From Xiphydria camelus (lineage: Eukaryota > Arthropoda > Insecta > Hymenoptera > Xiphydriidae): 64,000 bases of DNA. Below are positions 11,214 through 25,593 of the stretch, in pieces (within the stretch, counting starts at the first letter, position 1; each line of letters begins with the position of its first letter). The stretch covers positions 23,546,684 to 23,610,683 of the forward strand of contig OY783198.1 of NCBI GenBank assembly GCA_963678675.1, in the 5' to 3' direction. The notes under the pieces were generated by a model. The model worked only from the letters and a program-made list of their open reading frames with translations, did no database searches and was not told where the DNA came from. The translations under genes and the position numbers were made by a program.

Positions 11214-13801
11214 GTAAAATAAATATCGAAACGAACGGTCGAAGAATTCGCGACGAGGATAATCTTTGTGACAAATTGCTTGCTCTCCTTCGAAAGAAAA
11301 AGTCAACGAAGCGAATCTCTCGATCGAATCGTGTGTTCCGATCGGCGAAAAACGGTCGCGTGAGAGTTGGTCTCGCGATAGCAAGAATTTCGATATCGCC
11401 GCCTCAAAATCTCGCGAAGGACAACGACTCGCGCGCAGCGGCGGCTCGTTAACGAACGCGGAGAGGCAGGCATTTCAGCTGTGAACACGCCAAACGGCGC
11501 CGCTCTCGGGTAGCTTGGCAGCCCTGTCACTCTCAATATCTCGTCCCCTCGCAAAATTCAAAGCTCGCTCCTCTCTCCGATCCCTCTGCGCCTCGAGATT
11601 GTAGGCATACTGTGGAGCATCTCGGCAGCGAGCATCGGCCGCCGCTAACGGAATGTTTATCGTCTCTCGATTATCGTACGCGAGTATCGCCTCGTCGACG
11701 TGACGATGAGCCGCGGTTCAACAATTTTCAAAGGGAAGCGCACTCAAATCGGACCGATTACTGTTTGTACGGAGTTTTTCGATTAATTTTGCGTATCTAT
11801 ACGATCTTTCGACGGCAGTGAATTATTTCGTTTGACATTGAAATGAAAAGTATTGTATTTCGGAGTTCGTTTGACAAATATTCAGCAGGAACACGCGGAG
11901 CCCTCCACTCGAGTCTTCAGAATTTTCGTCATGCGAGATCGAGCATCTCCTCCTCCTCCTCCTGTTTCTCTTCACGACGTATCCATCGACGTATATCGCG
12001 CAGAAACCGTTCAAGACTCGTAACCCCTTTAGGCGGGGTTAAAGTGGCAGCCCGCCTGACCCTCTCGACAACAAAGGACTCCCTCCAGGTATCAGCTATG
12101 CTCTGCCATGCTGCCATCGTCTTATGAGTAGGATATCGCGTGTCCTTATTAATTAAGCTCGCCTACCGAGCGAGGATTCGTCGCATGCCTTAACGATCCG
12201 AGACTCCTTGATGAGCACAGCCTAGAGTACGGCGTAGGGAGGACTGGTACGAGTCCTCTCGAGAAAGGATCGGGGAAGTTCTTTAAGGCGCGCGTGCGCG
12301 CGGGCGAGAGTGACGGGGTGTCGTCGAGTACAAAGGACTACTCGAGCTCGGTCTTCGGCGTTCCTCCGCCGGGATCTTTCGAGAGGCGAGGGGGGGTCAA
12401 ACGGGGCCGCTAAGTTTATTAACTCATCGATGTTAAGTCGTTTAGGATTAAGGCGTTGATTATCCTAAAGCAACAGCCTCGAGACGAAACGATAACTCGA
12501 GCCGCGTCTTCGCGCGAAGGATCCGCCGCTCTCCGCTCGACCCAGCTTCGATCGGATCCAGTTAATCCGGGTTCCGCTCTGTCGGGATCTTCCTCGCGCG
12601 TCTTCGAGGAGCATCTGACGTCACGTATCGAAATTTACTTGACACAATATTTGTGATACCGTCGGCTGGACCGAAATACATTGCATTTCATCGTCGAGTT
12701 GATCGAGTGGACCGACGCGTCGGGTTTGCCAAGCGGAAATAGCTTACGGGAAGAAGGGAAGCTCGCCGAAGCACTGACGAATTTCGCGAACTCCGGTTTT
12801 GAATTCATATACATGTTATACGGTCATTCTCGTCAATCCCGGTGCCCCGATATCGCGAGACGCCTCGCTCAAACCTCGAGTCCCCGAGTACCGGTATACC
12901 TCGAGACATCTATAAGCGTGCGGGAGAGGAGGGTGGTCGATTTCCACACGCTCGAATCATACGCATGCATAGAACAACGAGGTCTCTCGTTGATGATATC
13001 GAAGTCGGTTGCATGTACTACTTATAATATGCAAATTTCCTTACCCCTCCCTGACGGCCTACCGAGAGAACTGCGTGTAATTCAGGGGTTGATAACCCTT
13101 GTGACTCTATTCCTGCGCCACGTAAGGGGTGACTGTGTGTACTTTGGTTTAATTAATATCGGTTACATTAGCGAACGCAGGACGTGATGGGGACCTGGTG
13201 TGGTTTCGCTCCACCGGAGACGCACTGTAGAATTCCGGCGGTTGTCTGCATATTCGCGAAAACTCAAGATTGATCGAATACAGAGTAAGACTCTCGGCGC
13301 GTGGAAAGAATGGAAATTGTGTTTAATTATTAAGCTCGTACGAGTATCTCCATTCATTCTCGTTTGAATTCCTTGCTCAAAAAATAATCGCAATTATAAA
13401 CTGCCTGAATAACGACAATTGCTTCCAAACAACCCGATATTCGCGTAGAAACATTTTTCACGTCGTCGAACCAATTTCATCCCAATTTCGCTTTATAAAT
13501 GATATCGGTGGGTAACGGGGACCCGCTCAGGTAATGCCAATAAACACCATGATATGCTAATGCTCCCCACGCATCTATCACTCTAAGCCGGATAGATCTC
13601 TCCCGACACCTCCTTCCGCTCCCCGTGAATAGCATCGTCAAAAGCATTCGAGGCGTCTGCCAGCCGCCTTTGAAGGGACTTGTCCGATTCCCAAAGAAGT
13701 TTCATTCAGGTGACGAGCCTCTCAATCAATTACGAGGGGTATAATGCCTCTATTACGTCATCGATGAGGCGAGGGGAGGAATTCTTGCGGAATGACGCAC
13801 G

Positions 13802-13827
13802 CTCTCTCTCTCTCTCTCTCTCTCTCT
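13802..13827. repeat. (CT)n microsatellite
   Basis: A dinucleotide run inside the proposed last Beadex intron. Confidence 0.9.
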
Positions 13828-16800
13828 TCGCTTTACGACGAGTCCATGATATTTTCCAGATAACGACAACGACAACGACGATGATGACGAAGACTGTCAC
13901 CGTTGCACGCGTGTGCACTCTTTCGAGAAATTATCGCGAAATCCCTCGACGGAGATGGGATGCTGCCAACGTCCCACCCTTTCGAATTCGAATCGAGCCC
14001 CGCGTGGAATCGGTGGTCTCATAACGAGATGCAAAGTGCCGGTAGCTCAGTATCTCGTACCGGAATCTACGAGAGGCGTTAAGGTTCTTAAAAACCACGA
14101 AGAGGCAGATGCTCGGCGCGTTCCGCCGAGTTGCCGGCACTCTCCCTCGGCGCCGCGCGCGCTCCTTAAGCCCGCCTGAAGAGGGTGGCGGTCCGTTGGT
14201 AGGGGTAGTTTTTCTGATTGCCTGGGAACGGACAGCTGTCTCAATCTTTCGGGGTGGATACTCACGGGCGGGCCTCTGTCGTCGTAAATAATGCCCGCTT
14301 GTTACGAATAACTCGAGTGTGCGAGGTGATCTGACGTACTATATTGGGAGTGGAGAAATTATTATTTAGTCATTGCATTGGACATTTGGAGGTAATGCGG
14401 CGCACGCGTTCGTTCGGCGAACGCATCTAATGCATTTCAGGAGTTTTAAAAAGCCCTCGGAGTATCGTCAAGTGAATCTTTTCCTACGATTTACTTCCAA
14501 GGACTATTTGCGAAAGAAATTAATCAAACTTTCATCTTTTAACGATTAAAGCACAGAGTGGGAGCTTCATCGTAAACAAATCTTTATACTTCAGGCTCGT
14601 TTTTTCCTGCCGATAACGAAATTTCGCCCGAAGCGTCGTTTGTTCCTTCGTTCGACTTTCATCTTCGATGGAGAATTTTTCATTTTTTTTTATGCTTAAT
14701 ACGAGCTGTTCAAAAATTAGCAAAAACTTTTATTTCGCTCTGATTTGCCTCCCGGGACTCGGATGGGAACGTAAGATCTAGAGGGCGGGGTGAACACTCG
14801 CCGAGGAGAGCGGCGAAGAGTTCGAAACGATTATCTGAGTTTTAAAACAAACTCTCAAGTGTCTGCAAAGTCCTCCGCGAATCAGTGGGCGGGCGGCGGA
14901 CGAGCGAGGGGGGTGAAAGTATAGCGAGGACTGGAGGGAGAGACGGGGTTGGCGGTGGGGTGAGATAATATGCTAATGCCACGCCTGAGCTACACGAGAA
15001 TTTAAGAGGATCAATGTATGGGGCTGGGACGCTGTTGCGAGCCTGTTACAGCAATATCCTTGCCGTTGTATACACGAGCCATCGGAAACAACGATAGCGA
15101 CCTGAAGGTCCCGCGGTGGATGGTTCGATGAAAATAAGATTTGAAAACTTTCCGTTCCCGTCGTCCAAATAAATTACACTTTTTACCAAATTCTCGTCGA
15201 CTCTTTCGCGTCGGAGACTCGTCCCGATCCTGGATTACAATCGATCGCGGTCCATGGCGATAATTCACGGAAGCAGAATGCAGTTAATGACCCGAGGCAC
15301 GATATACATCTATGCACGTCCTAGACCGGCTTAACGAGCATTATTATTAGGTGCGCTGCACGACTGAATTTCGCGCAAGCCTCGGCCCCGATGCAACGCA
15401 CACGGAGGAGCTCGCATGGGAAAGCCCAGCTTGCGAGCTTATGTGAGATTACGAGTTTAGTTGCGAAACAACTCGCCGTTATAAACACGCTGCTCACTTT
15501 TATAACGATTATTACCGGAGCGTGGCCGCCTCGCGAGAACTATACTCCGCACTTATAATTGATGTTGGGCGAATTAAGTCTAACGATGCGATCGGCTCAC
15601 CGCGGTTGGCTTTAATTGCGGTGACTATACGTATTTCAAATATGATTACTGAGAGTCGCGTGGTAAGATACCAGGAGCAGAGCATATCGATCGAGAAAAA
15701 AATAGAATTTTGCAATTCGGACGCTGATCTTTGCTTGATTATTATTATTATTCGTGTGATTATATGTAAAATCAACGTTTTTTTTTAACCGAATCAACTT
15801 TTCCTCGTGGTTGCGCAAAGTTTATTATAAATTTAATAACATAAATTTATTCGTGATACTTGATTGTATCTCATTAATCAGCATAAACCACCCCGCCGTA
15901 CATCTATACATCCGCGAGATACCTGCTCGCCGTTATCCCGAAGGGCGGAATGATCCCCGAGTGAACACTTTCGACCGTGAACGCCTTCTACGCGTTGCGA
16001 TACGAGAATAACGACGTCTTGCCTAATTCTCTCCGGCGGGGGGTGCTAATTTTTGCGCGGAAGAAAAGCCGCACCGCGGAGCGGCACCTGGCCCGTTCCC
16101 AGCCACGGGAGATCAACAGACAAATGACACGCGATTCCCACCCCCGCCCCTTCGACCCCCGTTACCCCCGGTTACAAACTACCTCCACACCCCTCCCTTT
16201 CCGCCCCGAAACCCGGCGATTAATGTCTTACTCGTGCGCTCGTGAGCGCAAATCTCGCGAAAAATACCCCAAGTTTTTCCCTCGCCACACGTTCCGCCCC
16301 TCGTCTTCGTTGTACGTGTGTTAACGATCTCGAGCGGAACACTATGTCTCTACCAGAATCTCGCGTACTACCATCGCGTATGGGACATAGGTACCGAGAA
16401 GTATCGAAGAATACGACAGAACGCTGTACTCCCTCGGTCATTTTTTTTTTCTCAGCTTCGTTTTAACTTCAACGCTGATTCTTCAGCTTCCGGAATTTCT
16501 TCGATTCCGCACGCGAGATATAAGTAAGCGTTGCGGCCCGAAAAGGGTAGAGCGTATAACGCCCAACGCGAGAGGAGCCGAGTAATTGACTCGTAAATAA
16601 TTATGATAAAAATGACAAAGCACCGAGAAAGAAATGCTTCATCACCCCTCGTAACGGCAATGTTCGGCTCTACAAGAATCCTTAAATCTCCGGGCGAACC
16701 CCGCCTTCCTCCCCAGTCCACACCCCCTTTACCCTGTTCCTCTTCCGCGGCTGTCACCCCTACCCGGTCCAGCCTTCTCGCGGCTCGTAATTAAGAAATC

Positions 16801-17379
16801 TCCAAGGAAGGCTGCCGGTGGGTACTCGGGTTAAATTAAGTCTATGACTTATTCAAGTTTTATCTACAATTGCCAGAGAAGGAATTACCGCCGGGGATTT
16901 ACTGCCGACATTGTAATCAAACGGCACGCGCGTACGGCGCGGGTAGACGATTTCCCCTCTTTCTCGCCCCGTGTGGCTCTCTCCGCGCAACCCCACCATC
17001 ACGGATAATTTCAGTAATTGCGGTGCGCCGTCGTTCCGCAAAAATCGCGGACGCTTCGCGTTCCAATTTGGGGCGTTCGTTGCGAATACATATATGTAGG
17101 ACACGAAAGGGTGTATGGCGCGAATCGTGATCGAGCGCCATTGTACGAAAATATTTCCAGGGGATACACGTTTGACGGGGGAAGACTTCGTTTCGAAGGG
17201 GTGTGATGCGTGTATAATTTAACGCCTCCGCCGTTGTAGACCGAGAGAGTAAGTAAGAAGGTACATCTCGAGTCGCACGGCGAGTTTTCAAGTTTTCAAC
17301 GGTCTCTTCCCTATCCGCCACCCTCCTCACTGTCTTCTATCATTGGCTTCCTTCGTTATCTTTTTCTCTCTCACCTTCG

Positions 17380-17402
17380 CTCTCTCTCTCTCTCTCTCTC
17401 TC
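17380..17402. repeat. (CT)n microsatellite
   Basis: A dinucleotide run in the proposed last Beadex intron. The surrounding 200 bp is also pyrimidine-rich on this strand. Confidence 0.9.
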
Positions 17403-18005
17403 CAGTCCCAACTTCGCCGCACATAAATATGACTTCGAGAGCGAGAAGGAGGAGGTTTGCCCTTCCGTCTCTCTCTCTCCCTCTTAAGTTACTCCCAAGT
17501 CGTGATAGAAGTTCTCTAGTCTTTTGTTTTCGAAGAGGGAAGGATTCCCTCCTCTACGCCTCGTTCCACTTCCTTCGGTGGGCGTAAGAGCGAGGAAGGA
17601 TTGTACCTAAAACGAATTCGTTAGTAGCACCCGTCTCATACCCCCTCTCCCTCCGAAGAAACGAGGGAATAGAAGGGAAGTTTCGGCTCGTCCGGATAAC
17701 CGGGGGTTTCCAGAATACTTTAAGCTTGTTACGCGGATGATTATTAAAATTAGATTACGAAATTACCGAGCTGAAATGTCGGTAGAGTCGGGAACGAGCC
17801 ACCCTCTTCTACATATAATATGTACATACACTCGCATCGAGATTCTTAAAATACCGGATGCTAATATCTTTGGGATGCGCGTATCATTTAATTTTTCCTA
17901 ATCAAGCGGTTCACCTTTCCACTTAGTTTCGTATCTTTTTCGTGGAAAAAGTTGGGAATTAACTTTTTCTATTAGATATGCAGATCACAATTTTTCCTTT
18001 TACAG

Positions 18006-18161
18006 AACGTTCCCGGAGGACCGCCGAGACAGGTCAACGGAGAGGCGCCTCACAACCATAACGGATATCTACCACCTCCCACATCCAACGCTCACACAGC
18101 TCTGAATCCTATGAATAATTTAAACGGTATCAATGCACAGGCACAGTACGACACGAAATGA
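18006..18161 (+). CDS. Bx: Beadex/dLMO terminal coding exon
   Basis: The terminal exon of the LIM-only gene, encoding 51 residues and a TGA stop. It follows an excellent acceptor (TTTTTCCTTTTACAG) and starts in phase 0, which fits the donor at 11213. The peptide begins NVPGGPPRQVNGEAPHNHNG, continues with a Pro-rich YLPPP segment and an Asn-rich NPMNNLNGINAQ segment, and ends QYDTK. This low-complexity, Asn/Pro/Gly-rich composition fits the unstructured C-terminal tails known in insect Beadex proteins and is absent from short vertebrate LMO proteins. Assignment to the same gene rests on strand, phase, order and composition rather than a domain match. The region just downstream is AT-rich with no further open frame, as expected of a 3' UTR. 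Confidence 0.75.
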   Translation, partial: NVPGGPPRQVNGEAPHNHNGYLPPPTSNAHTALNPMNNLNGINAQAQYDTK

Positions 18162-19520
18162 CGGTCGAAGTAAAGGTCGATCGATTCGCGATCATTTCGT
18201 CGCGGCCAAAGGGAGATTTCCCGTAGATCTGGATTATCGGCGCTACATTTAATTCGTTGATCGACAAGTAGGTAGGCACGTACGTATTCGCTGACCACGA
18301 AAGGTTCAATTGGTGCTCTTTAGAGAAACGGGACAACGTTGAAGAAGATTGGATTATTTTGAAAAAAAATTCCAATACTACAAAACGTTCTATTGTTATT
18401 TTAATCCGACTTTTTCCGAGGGGAAGGTCCTCTACGACTATTATCGTTATATTGATTTTATCAACTTTTTTTTTAATCGACATTTCATATGAGGTAATAT
18501 CTGACGAGGAAAATAAATAGTCGGGCTGTGCAGAGAGAGCATCGTCGGAATTGGAAAAATCAGCCCCTTTTTTGGGGAGCGACTTACAGACGGATGGGGT
18601 AAAATCGCATAGATCAGTCCGACGGTGCTACTCGCGGCGTCCTTACCCTGGGGGGTCATGCGTTAGGGGTGACTTAGCATTGTTTCAACTTCGAATCTCC
18701 GTGAGGCCAGATTGATGTCACGAACTTTTGCGTTGCCTTATTTGCGAGTCAGATAACGAGGCTGAGTTATGCGTAAAGTTCGAGCGGCTCTATCGCGAAC
18801 ATTTGGCAATCTTCTATTTCCTCCTTGCAACGGAGCATACGTCAGAGTATTTGTCTCTACCGGAGGAGAAGATGGATGTGTAAATAGTCGCAAAGAGTTC
18901 GTCCAAATTTACTCGCTCTCGTTATCTCGAATTTTTGAAGCAAATCGCTTCGTCCTTTCGATTCGACGCGTGTCACGATACATTCTGCTCCTCGAGTTCG
19001 TATTATTCCGTATACGAGTACTCATAAATGTTCCTAATTTAGACACTCTGTCCGTAACTATCGAAGTGCTATCATCGATTAATGGGAAAATTGATCGTAA
19101 CGTCGAATTGTTTAACCCATCGTTTTATGTATAGACCGTAAGAATAAAAATAATAATAATAATGACGATCGACACCTTCGTATCCCGATCTCTTACACGT
19201 ATAGATTCCGTCGTACGTATTTGTTATTAAACGTTCATATAAGGTTTGTGAAAGTTCACGGAGGATGAATCGTTTATTGTTGCGGATTAATCGATATACA
19301 TAAGTGATCTTTGAGTATACATTGAGTAAGTAGATTGAGATAAGAGCGGAGAAAATAATTCGTTCGTGTGTGCTTCTATCTTCATCGATTGGAAGAAAGA
19401 TTAATATGTAATATGATGTATAACTCGTAAGTGCGTTTCGCGATGCTCTAGGCGCTAGTCCGTTTTATAAAATAGTTTTATTATTATCGACGGAGAATTG
19501 ACTACAATAAATTATTATTT
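18162..19520 (+). other. Probable 3' UTR of Beadex/LMO
   Basis: This is AT-rich sequence after the TGA at 18159-18161. AATAAA poly(A) signals occur at 18512-18517, 19143-19148 and 19506-19511, so alternative 3' ends are likely. A perfect Pumilio-type TGTAAATA motif lies at 18879-18886. In Drosophila the Beadex 3' UTR is known to carry negative elements whose loss gives dominant wing phenotypes, so this region is probably regulatory. The true end cannot be fixed without transcript data. Confidence 0.55.
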
Positions 19521-19942
19521 CGATGTTACTCGAGACAAACGTCCATTCTCGCTCCCCTCCTCGTTATTTTTCGCAATAGTTAAGCCCCGTCGCATTCGAT
19601 AATAATCGGACGAAGTGGGATACGAACGAAAATGTCGAGAAGAGAACAGTCTCTCGTCGACGGCACGTCGGCTCGCGTTTCGTTCCTCGCATCCTTCATA
19701 TTTCCTCTAAAATATTTAAGCGCAGTACGTGATTGGCCGACAAATCCGGTGTACCTCAATAATTTACCAATCATACACGGTCCTTTGTGTTTTATACGGC
19801 GCGTTTCGAATAAATCGCATTGCGTATTCAAGAGGGCGAGATCCAACTCTATTGGGGTGTGAATACCTTTCTTCATCCGCCCACCGCTCCCGCACTCTGC
19901 ATCAGAGCTATACTGTACAAAAGAAATGGAGAGTGGGAGGGA

Positions 19943-19968
19943 GAGAAGAGAGAGAGAGAGAGAGAGAA
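19943..19968. repeat. (AG)n microsatellite
   Basis: A purine dinucleotide run in intergenic DNA. Confidence 0.85.
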
Positions 19969-22690
19969 CAAAACGATCTCGGTTCGCACGAATTGACCCG
20001 AGATTTTGCCGAACATCGCAAATTTATTGCAATACTTGCTGGCGTAGAGAAGGCGAACTTGGAAGTCTCTTCCAGGATCTCTGCACTGGAACGAACAAAC
20101 TTCGAAGGGGTTAAACGGGAAAGCCTATGGTGTCGTCGTTCAACTGAGGGGAAATGAATGGAAATATAATAATATATTGTATTTGTAATTATTCAAATTT
20201 GTTCACGCTTTAAGAACATTATTATTCGACCGAGGAATGCAAAGTTTTGCGGTCAGAATGTACGCGTCGTCATGAAAGAACGAGCCTCCCCTGATATCGA
20301 GCGAGCAAACGTCGGTTGCTCTCAATTTTTGTCCCGCCAATGGGACGTTTCACGCAGAATCGAGGACCGCGCTCTCCGTTGAAACGATGACGAACGGCCC
20401 GGCATTCGATGCAAATTGGCAATTTTTCCCGGGCGGCTCGCGGTAATCATTGGCAATTAGAGCACGGCCCGTCCGATAAATGTTATTTATGACCGCGATT
20501 ACCTTCGGCGCACCTAACTGCGAAGCCGAGCGGCGCTAGGTAGCCGCATAATTGGCCGACAATTACGGGTAGCCGCAGCAACGCGAAACGTTTGGAATAT
20601 CTTCGAATTCGAGGACTTCGACTCCAGTCTTCGAGTCATCGGTTAGTTCGTCCAGGCGCGAGAACCGCGTTCGGAAGATGCGATATAATAGGATCCGTTG
20701 GAAATCGCAAGTCGAGCGTTCTCTGTTACAGGTACTTACCTCGCTTGTATATTGACTGCAAACATTTTAATAATATACAATTCATTGGTAAACGCTATAA
20801 TGGACATATGTATGTATCGTATATGGCGTGAACCTTAGCATACGTCTATTTATTGACGGCTGCATGCGATTGAAGGGGTAAGTATAATAGATAAGTACGT
20901 CTTTCGTTCGCTATTCGTTTTCGTTCTGCAGAGCTGCTATAAAGATATTACCCCTTCGATCGTGCAACCATTAATACGTAGACGCATGCCAGGGTTCACT
21001 TTGTATATTGGATACACACCAGGCGTTTCGGAATCTACATCGCGGTATATTTTTCATTCCGGATCAATTTGCTTTCGAAGAAGGACGACGACAGCGATTA
21101 CTCGACGTGACGTTTTTTGAAATAATATTATGAAAACTTCGAGGCCGGTTCACGCGCGGGTGTGCGAATTAACGCGAGGTTGGACACTGACCAGTGGCCG
21201 CGGTTGAAACAACAATTAATTAAAAAAGTAAAAATTGTTTTCGTAAAATTAATTTGCGGGAATATGTGCCGACTGAAATAATACCTAGCCGGCTGATGTG
21301 TGTCCCCTGCACTCACTGAATAAAAAGTATAAAATGCGCGGACGCCGGGAGAAGGGGAAGAAGGGACGGCGAAGAGGGGGTCGGGTCGAGACGACGAAAG
21401 GGTGTAAGGGGTGCAGGACGAATGGACAAAAGTTTTCACATTTTTTTCATTTCCATAACTCTTATGAAAATATTCCTATTCCTCCCGTTATTGTCGGGTC
21501 GGCCTGTTTTTTTCTTCCCTCGGGCACGACGACGAAAGGATCAGGGATGGCTGCGGAAGGCGGCCGGCTCGCGCGAAGTGTGATTTAAACGCGCGTAAAA
21601 CGGTCGTTAAAACAACAAAGCTTTTTAACGCCCGTCTTGATTACTCAACTCAGTTTATTTGAACGCCGCGCCGCGATATTATATTCGAGAGGCGAGAGAG
21701 ATGTTAAAAGAAGAAGAAGAAGAAGTGGGCAGAGGAAGTTGGGGAAACGAGGAGAGCGACTTTCTCGAATTATTCTTTTCCTCGGTCTTTCGACGGCGGT
21801 GCTTCGGCGGGGGGTCTCCATTCAACCCTTTCATTGCCGACACTTTTCACCCCTCTCCGCAAGGAAGCCGCGAACCTCGTCATCGTTGGTGCTCGGCAAA
21901 TTCATCTTCGGACCGCCTAAAACGGCCAAATCGAGTTCTCGCGAGCTGAAGACCAGCTAAATGTGCGAATAATATTTTCAGCGCATAGACAAATTATTAT
22001 CTCGCGAAGGAGGGGGAAGAAAGGGTGGACGAGGGTGAAGGTACAGGGTGGGAACGGATCCCGGAAAGGTCTCAAAAGTTTTGGGAAAAAACTCACCTCG
22101 ACGCGCTCGCTTCTTGATAATAATTAACAAGACACCCTTCGCTCGGATGGGATACTCCCTGCTAATTACGAAATACCTGCCGCGCCTCCGTATCCCTCCT
22201 CCTCCTCCACCCTCCTCGCGCGCCGAGAGGGTTAGAAAAATAAGAGCTGGAAATTCTCCACCCTTCTTCGGCACCCTTAAACAGGTTAAACTTAATCCCC
22301 GGCAGAGTCGAGCCAACTGCTAAGCTTTTTATTATGCTAACTGAGCGAAGCGGTGAGCCCTCAACGAGGTGTCTGCTTTCGTTATATCATCGAGAACACC
22401 TCTTCCGCGCCGCTCGACGTCTTGCGCGACGACGCGACCGTAGTCCACGCGACCCTGCATCGCGGAAGGGACGGTGAGTCGCGAGAGATTTCCACCCGTC
22501 GTTGGATTCAGCCTTCCGCATTCGGTCAAACGATAGTCGCCGTGGAGCGTCAAGGGGCCCCGCGGGTGCTCCCAAAAACCGAGCGGTGCTCTTCGACGCA
22601 TCGAGATGAAAATCAGAAACGGAAGAAAAAAATGAAAAAGTTCAAATCTCGACGCAACGATAAAAAGTTTTATCGTCCTGGTAGGGTGAG

Positions 22691-22697
22691 GGAGAGG

Positions 22698-22731
<34 letters not shown>
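22691..22731. repeat. (GA)n microsatellite
   Basis: A purine run of about 40 bases, mainly GA repeats. It encodes alternating Arg-Glu in a chance + strand frame. Confidence 0.9.
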
Positions 22732-22732
<1 letters not shown>

Positions 22733-25593
22733 GACTACGTTGCTACCCGAGTTGAATTGCGCTAATTAAAGGGGGCGTTCTGCAAATTTCCATAAAACAA
22801 TGAGGGCTACGCTAAATGCCTCCCCGCTTTTCCATTCGCTTCCGCGCCATGGACCGGTATTCCCTTACTGCGTTTGCGCGCATTCGCTGTAGCATCTACG
22901 GAAGATTCTGTATATTTCTTCAACGTGACTTACACATTTTTTTCACATCGATAACGATATACGCATATCACCAATTCTTCCATTACTTGCCGTCTCGTAT
23001 CATTTATTCTCACAGTTGTTATTTAAATTATTTTTGCTCCCAATACGTTCGTCCTATTTCGCTTCATCCCACTCTTCGGCATCGCGGGTACGAGCGAAGT
23101 GGGCGCCCGGTGTATTACGTCCGCGTACGTGTGCACGTTGCTATGCATACGGCATGCATGCATACGTCAAAGACAGTCGAAGCACGCCAACTATCTTTCA
23201 TTTTGCTTTGTCCGGCGGTACACCGGCGAGCACGGGGCGATCTCTCCGCCTCGAAGTCCGGGAGGAGTGACGAGGAAATATTGTCAAGCCCAACCGGAGC
23301 TACTTTCCTTCGAAGTTGTGAAAGGAGGAGCGCCCTGCAGGAATTAATTTCAAAAGCAACCACCCCTTACAGCGCGCCGACAAAGGCCAGATATTTCGTA
23401 TCAGCAATTTTCAATAAGTTCGAGATCAACTCCCGAGCGTGCGGCACTCGCCGAGCCAAATTTTTCTCGGACCTCGCTCGGCTCTCTCGCCCTCTCGCTT
23501 TCTTTACCTCTCGCGCGTCGAGGCTCTCATTTCGTTTCATACGTTTTTCTCTGTCGCAAAATTCGAAATATTTCAATTTCGCTCCATTTCCAGAAGTTGT
23601 CGACCCTCGTCGGACGAAAGCATCCGGCATCTCGACCTGTAACCCTCGAAGTGAACCGTTCGTTGAAGTGATGCGTGGATATCCATACCACGTATTTTCG
23701 ACATACATGTGTCGCGCGAAAATACGCGGCCTTACGTACGACATACGACTCGCACACTCGCGTGTACCTTTTCTTGAGGAGCATTCGCGGAGCGAGGAGT
23801 GAGGACGCGGGCCAATTTGAAATTTAATTCTCCACTTTTTCGTCGTCTAACCGATTTCGCCGGTGAAAGCCGAGTTTCTCGTCGCGGAAAACGAGAAGAA
23901 AAGCGTCTGGTTCGAGTGTTTGACGCGCGTGCGGCACTCGCGGGTCTTCCGTCAAAACAAACGGAAGCCTTTGGAAAATGCGAACCCCGAGAGAAAAAAG
24001 TTGTTACCTCTCCTGTACGATATCGTCACCGTATTTTTCCTCCCGCGGTAATTCAATTTGAACGGTAAACAATTTAACTAGCACGAGACGCAAGGAAACC
24101 AAATTGGTTCGATGGGGAAGAGGGTAGCCCGGGCGAAATATCATTCGACATCCGGGGGAAAAATTTCCTCCGCGCGCGAATGTACGATCGTGCGTTCGTT
24201 ACGGTGCGTCGCGTGGTTCGCTCTCTCAACCTTTCTCACAATCTCATCGTTCTTTCTTCGTTCGAGAAACGGGCCAGGTATTCTTTCGAGCCACGTCATG
24301 CCTGACTTTACCTTTTTTTCCTTTTTTTTTTCTATACGGTAACTCTGAAACGATAACTGAAACAATGGAATAAAAATAGTGGCATGCACTACTATCGTCC
24401 GCATTTTGTCTATAATATTCCAAGCACCCCGATAAAATTGTGAACCGAAGCCGATCGACTGCAACCCGTTCATTCTCCAGTCAAATTCCCGAACGATTTC
24501 ACAGAAGATCCGACAATACTCACAATGAGGCCTCGAATGAATTGAGCAATCTTGGTGGCTTTTGTTTTGGGGAACTGCCACTTGTAAATATAATTACAAC
24601 CGCCTCTCACACCACCCGCCAGCCCTAATTTGATTCCGCGGTTGTTTTCACCCGCCTTCCACGTCCTGGCCCAACTTTCGCCCACGCATTGTCTCTTGTC
24701 TCTTCATTCAAATTACCCTCCCGCTCCCGGCGCCCCGTTGTCTCGCCGCACCGAACCCCGTTTTCTGCCTTATTGTTGCGGTTTTATTGAATCCGCCTGC
24801 ATTGTCTACCCCCCCGCGCGAGACGCGTTGCTGTCAAAGAAAATTGGCGCGCCGTTTCAAACGCATTCATCTTTTTCCGTAGCTCACCGCGCGATGCCCA
24901 CACCTGAAAGCTATTTTCGTTCAGCGTGCATCCTCTTTCGTATGACCCGCGGAATGCGTTGAAGTGCAGCTACGCATGACTCTGTACGAATGCTAGCTGG
25001 AAAAACTCTGTTACAGAGGAGTGAGGGAAGGAGCAAAAAGAGTTACGGCGTACACAACGACGAGGAATGATATTTTCAATTCGAAGAGAATATAACGACC
25101 CGTTTCAAAGTCAAAGTCGATTTAATCAGAAGGGATGTCAAAGCGATTCCACGTCCCATTGCATCGAGCGTCGGGCTTACCGACGTGCCGAGGAGAATTT
25201 CTCATTTCGCTTGGTGTGTATGTGTGTGTGAGAATGAAAAAAGGGCCCTTAATGGTTGACAGCATCGCGGCTGTTGACTCGTAATAAAATTAAGAGTAAT
25301 CGAGTAGACGGGGAGCGGGTGGTACGAGGTTGTATGAATTTTGGCCAGCGACCATTAATTATTCGAAATTAAATATCTTTCGCGAGGTTTAATTAAAATG
25401 TTTACAGTGTCACTTCCCGTTATCCTCTCGCGGGGCGTCACGATATTTTATAATACGGATTTATTAATCGCGCGCGTGGGGAATTCATTTATCCATTCGC
25501 CGTTTCCTTTCTTCGAAGGCTTCCGGGACAGCCGAAGCGAAACTTTGTCGGATACACGGCGGTGTGTTTCCCCTACGATTTAATAGATATTTT

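Larger units (their letters stand above)
11214..18005 (+). other. Last intron of the Beadex/LMO gene
   Basis: A 6.8-kb GT-AG intron between the LIM2 exon and the terminal exon, supported by matching phase 0 at both ends. It contains (CT)n microsatellites near 13802 and 17380 and no other exon that I can support. Confidence 0.75.

Noticed and set aside
14040..14100. GGTAGCTCAGT resembling a tRNA D-arm (A box)
   Set aside because: No B box (GGTTCRA type) at the right distance and no pairing acceptor stem.
22816..23802. Longest open frame of the window (328 codons, + strand)
   Set aside because: No recognisable domain, Arg/Ser/Phe-rich composition, and overlapping open frames on the opposite strand. 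CpG-rich DNA gives long chance frames.
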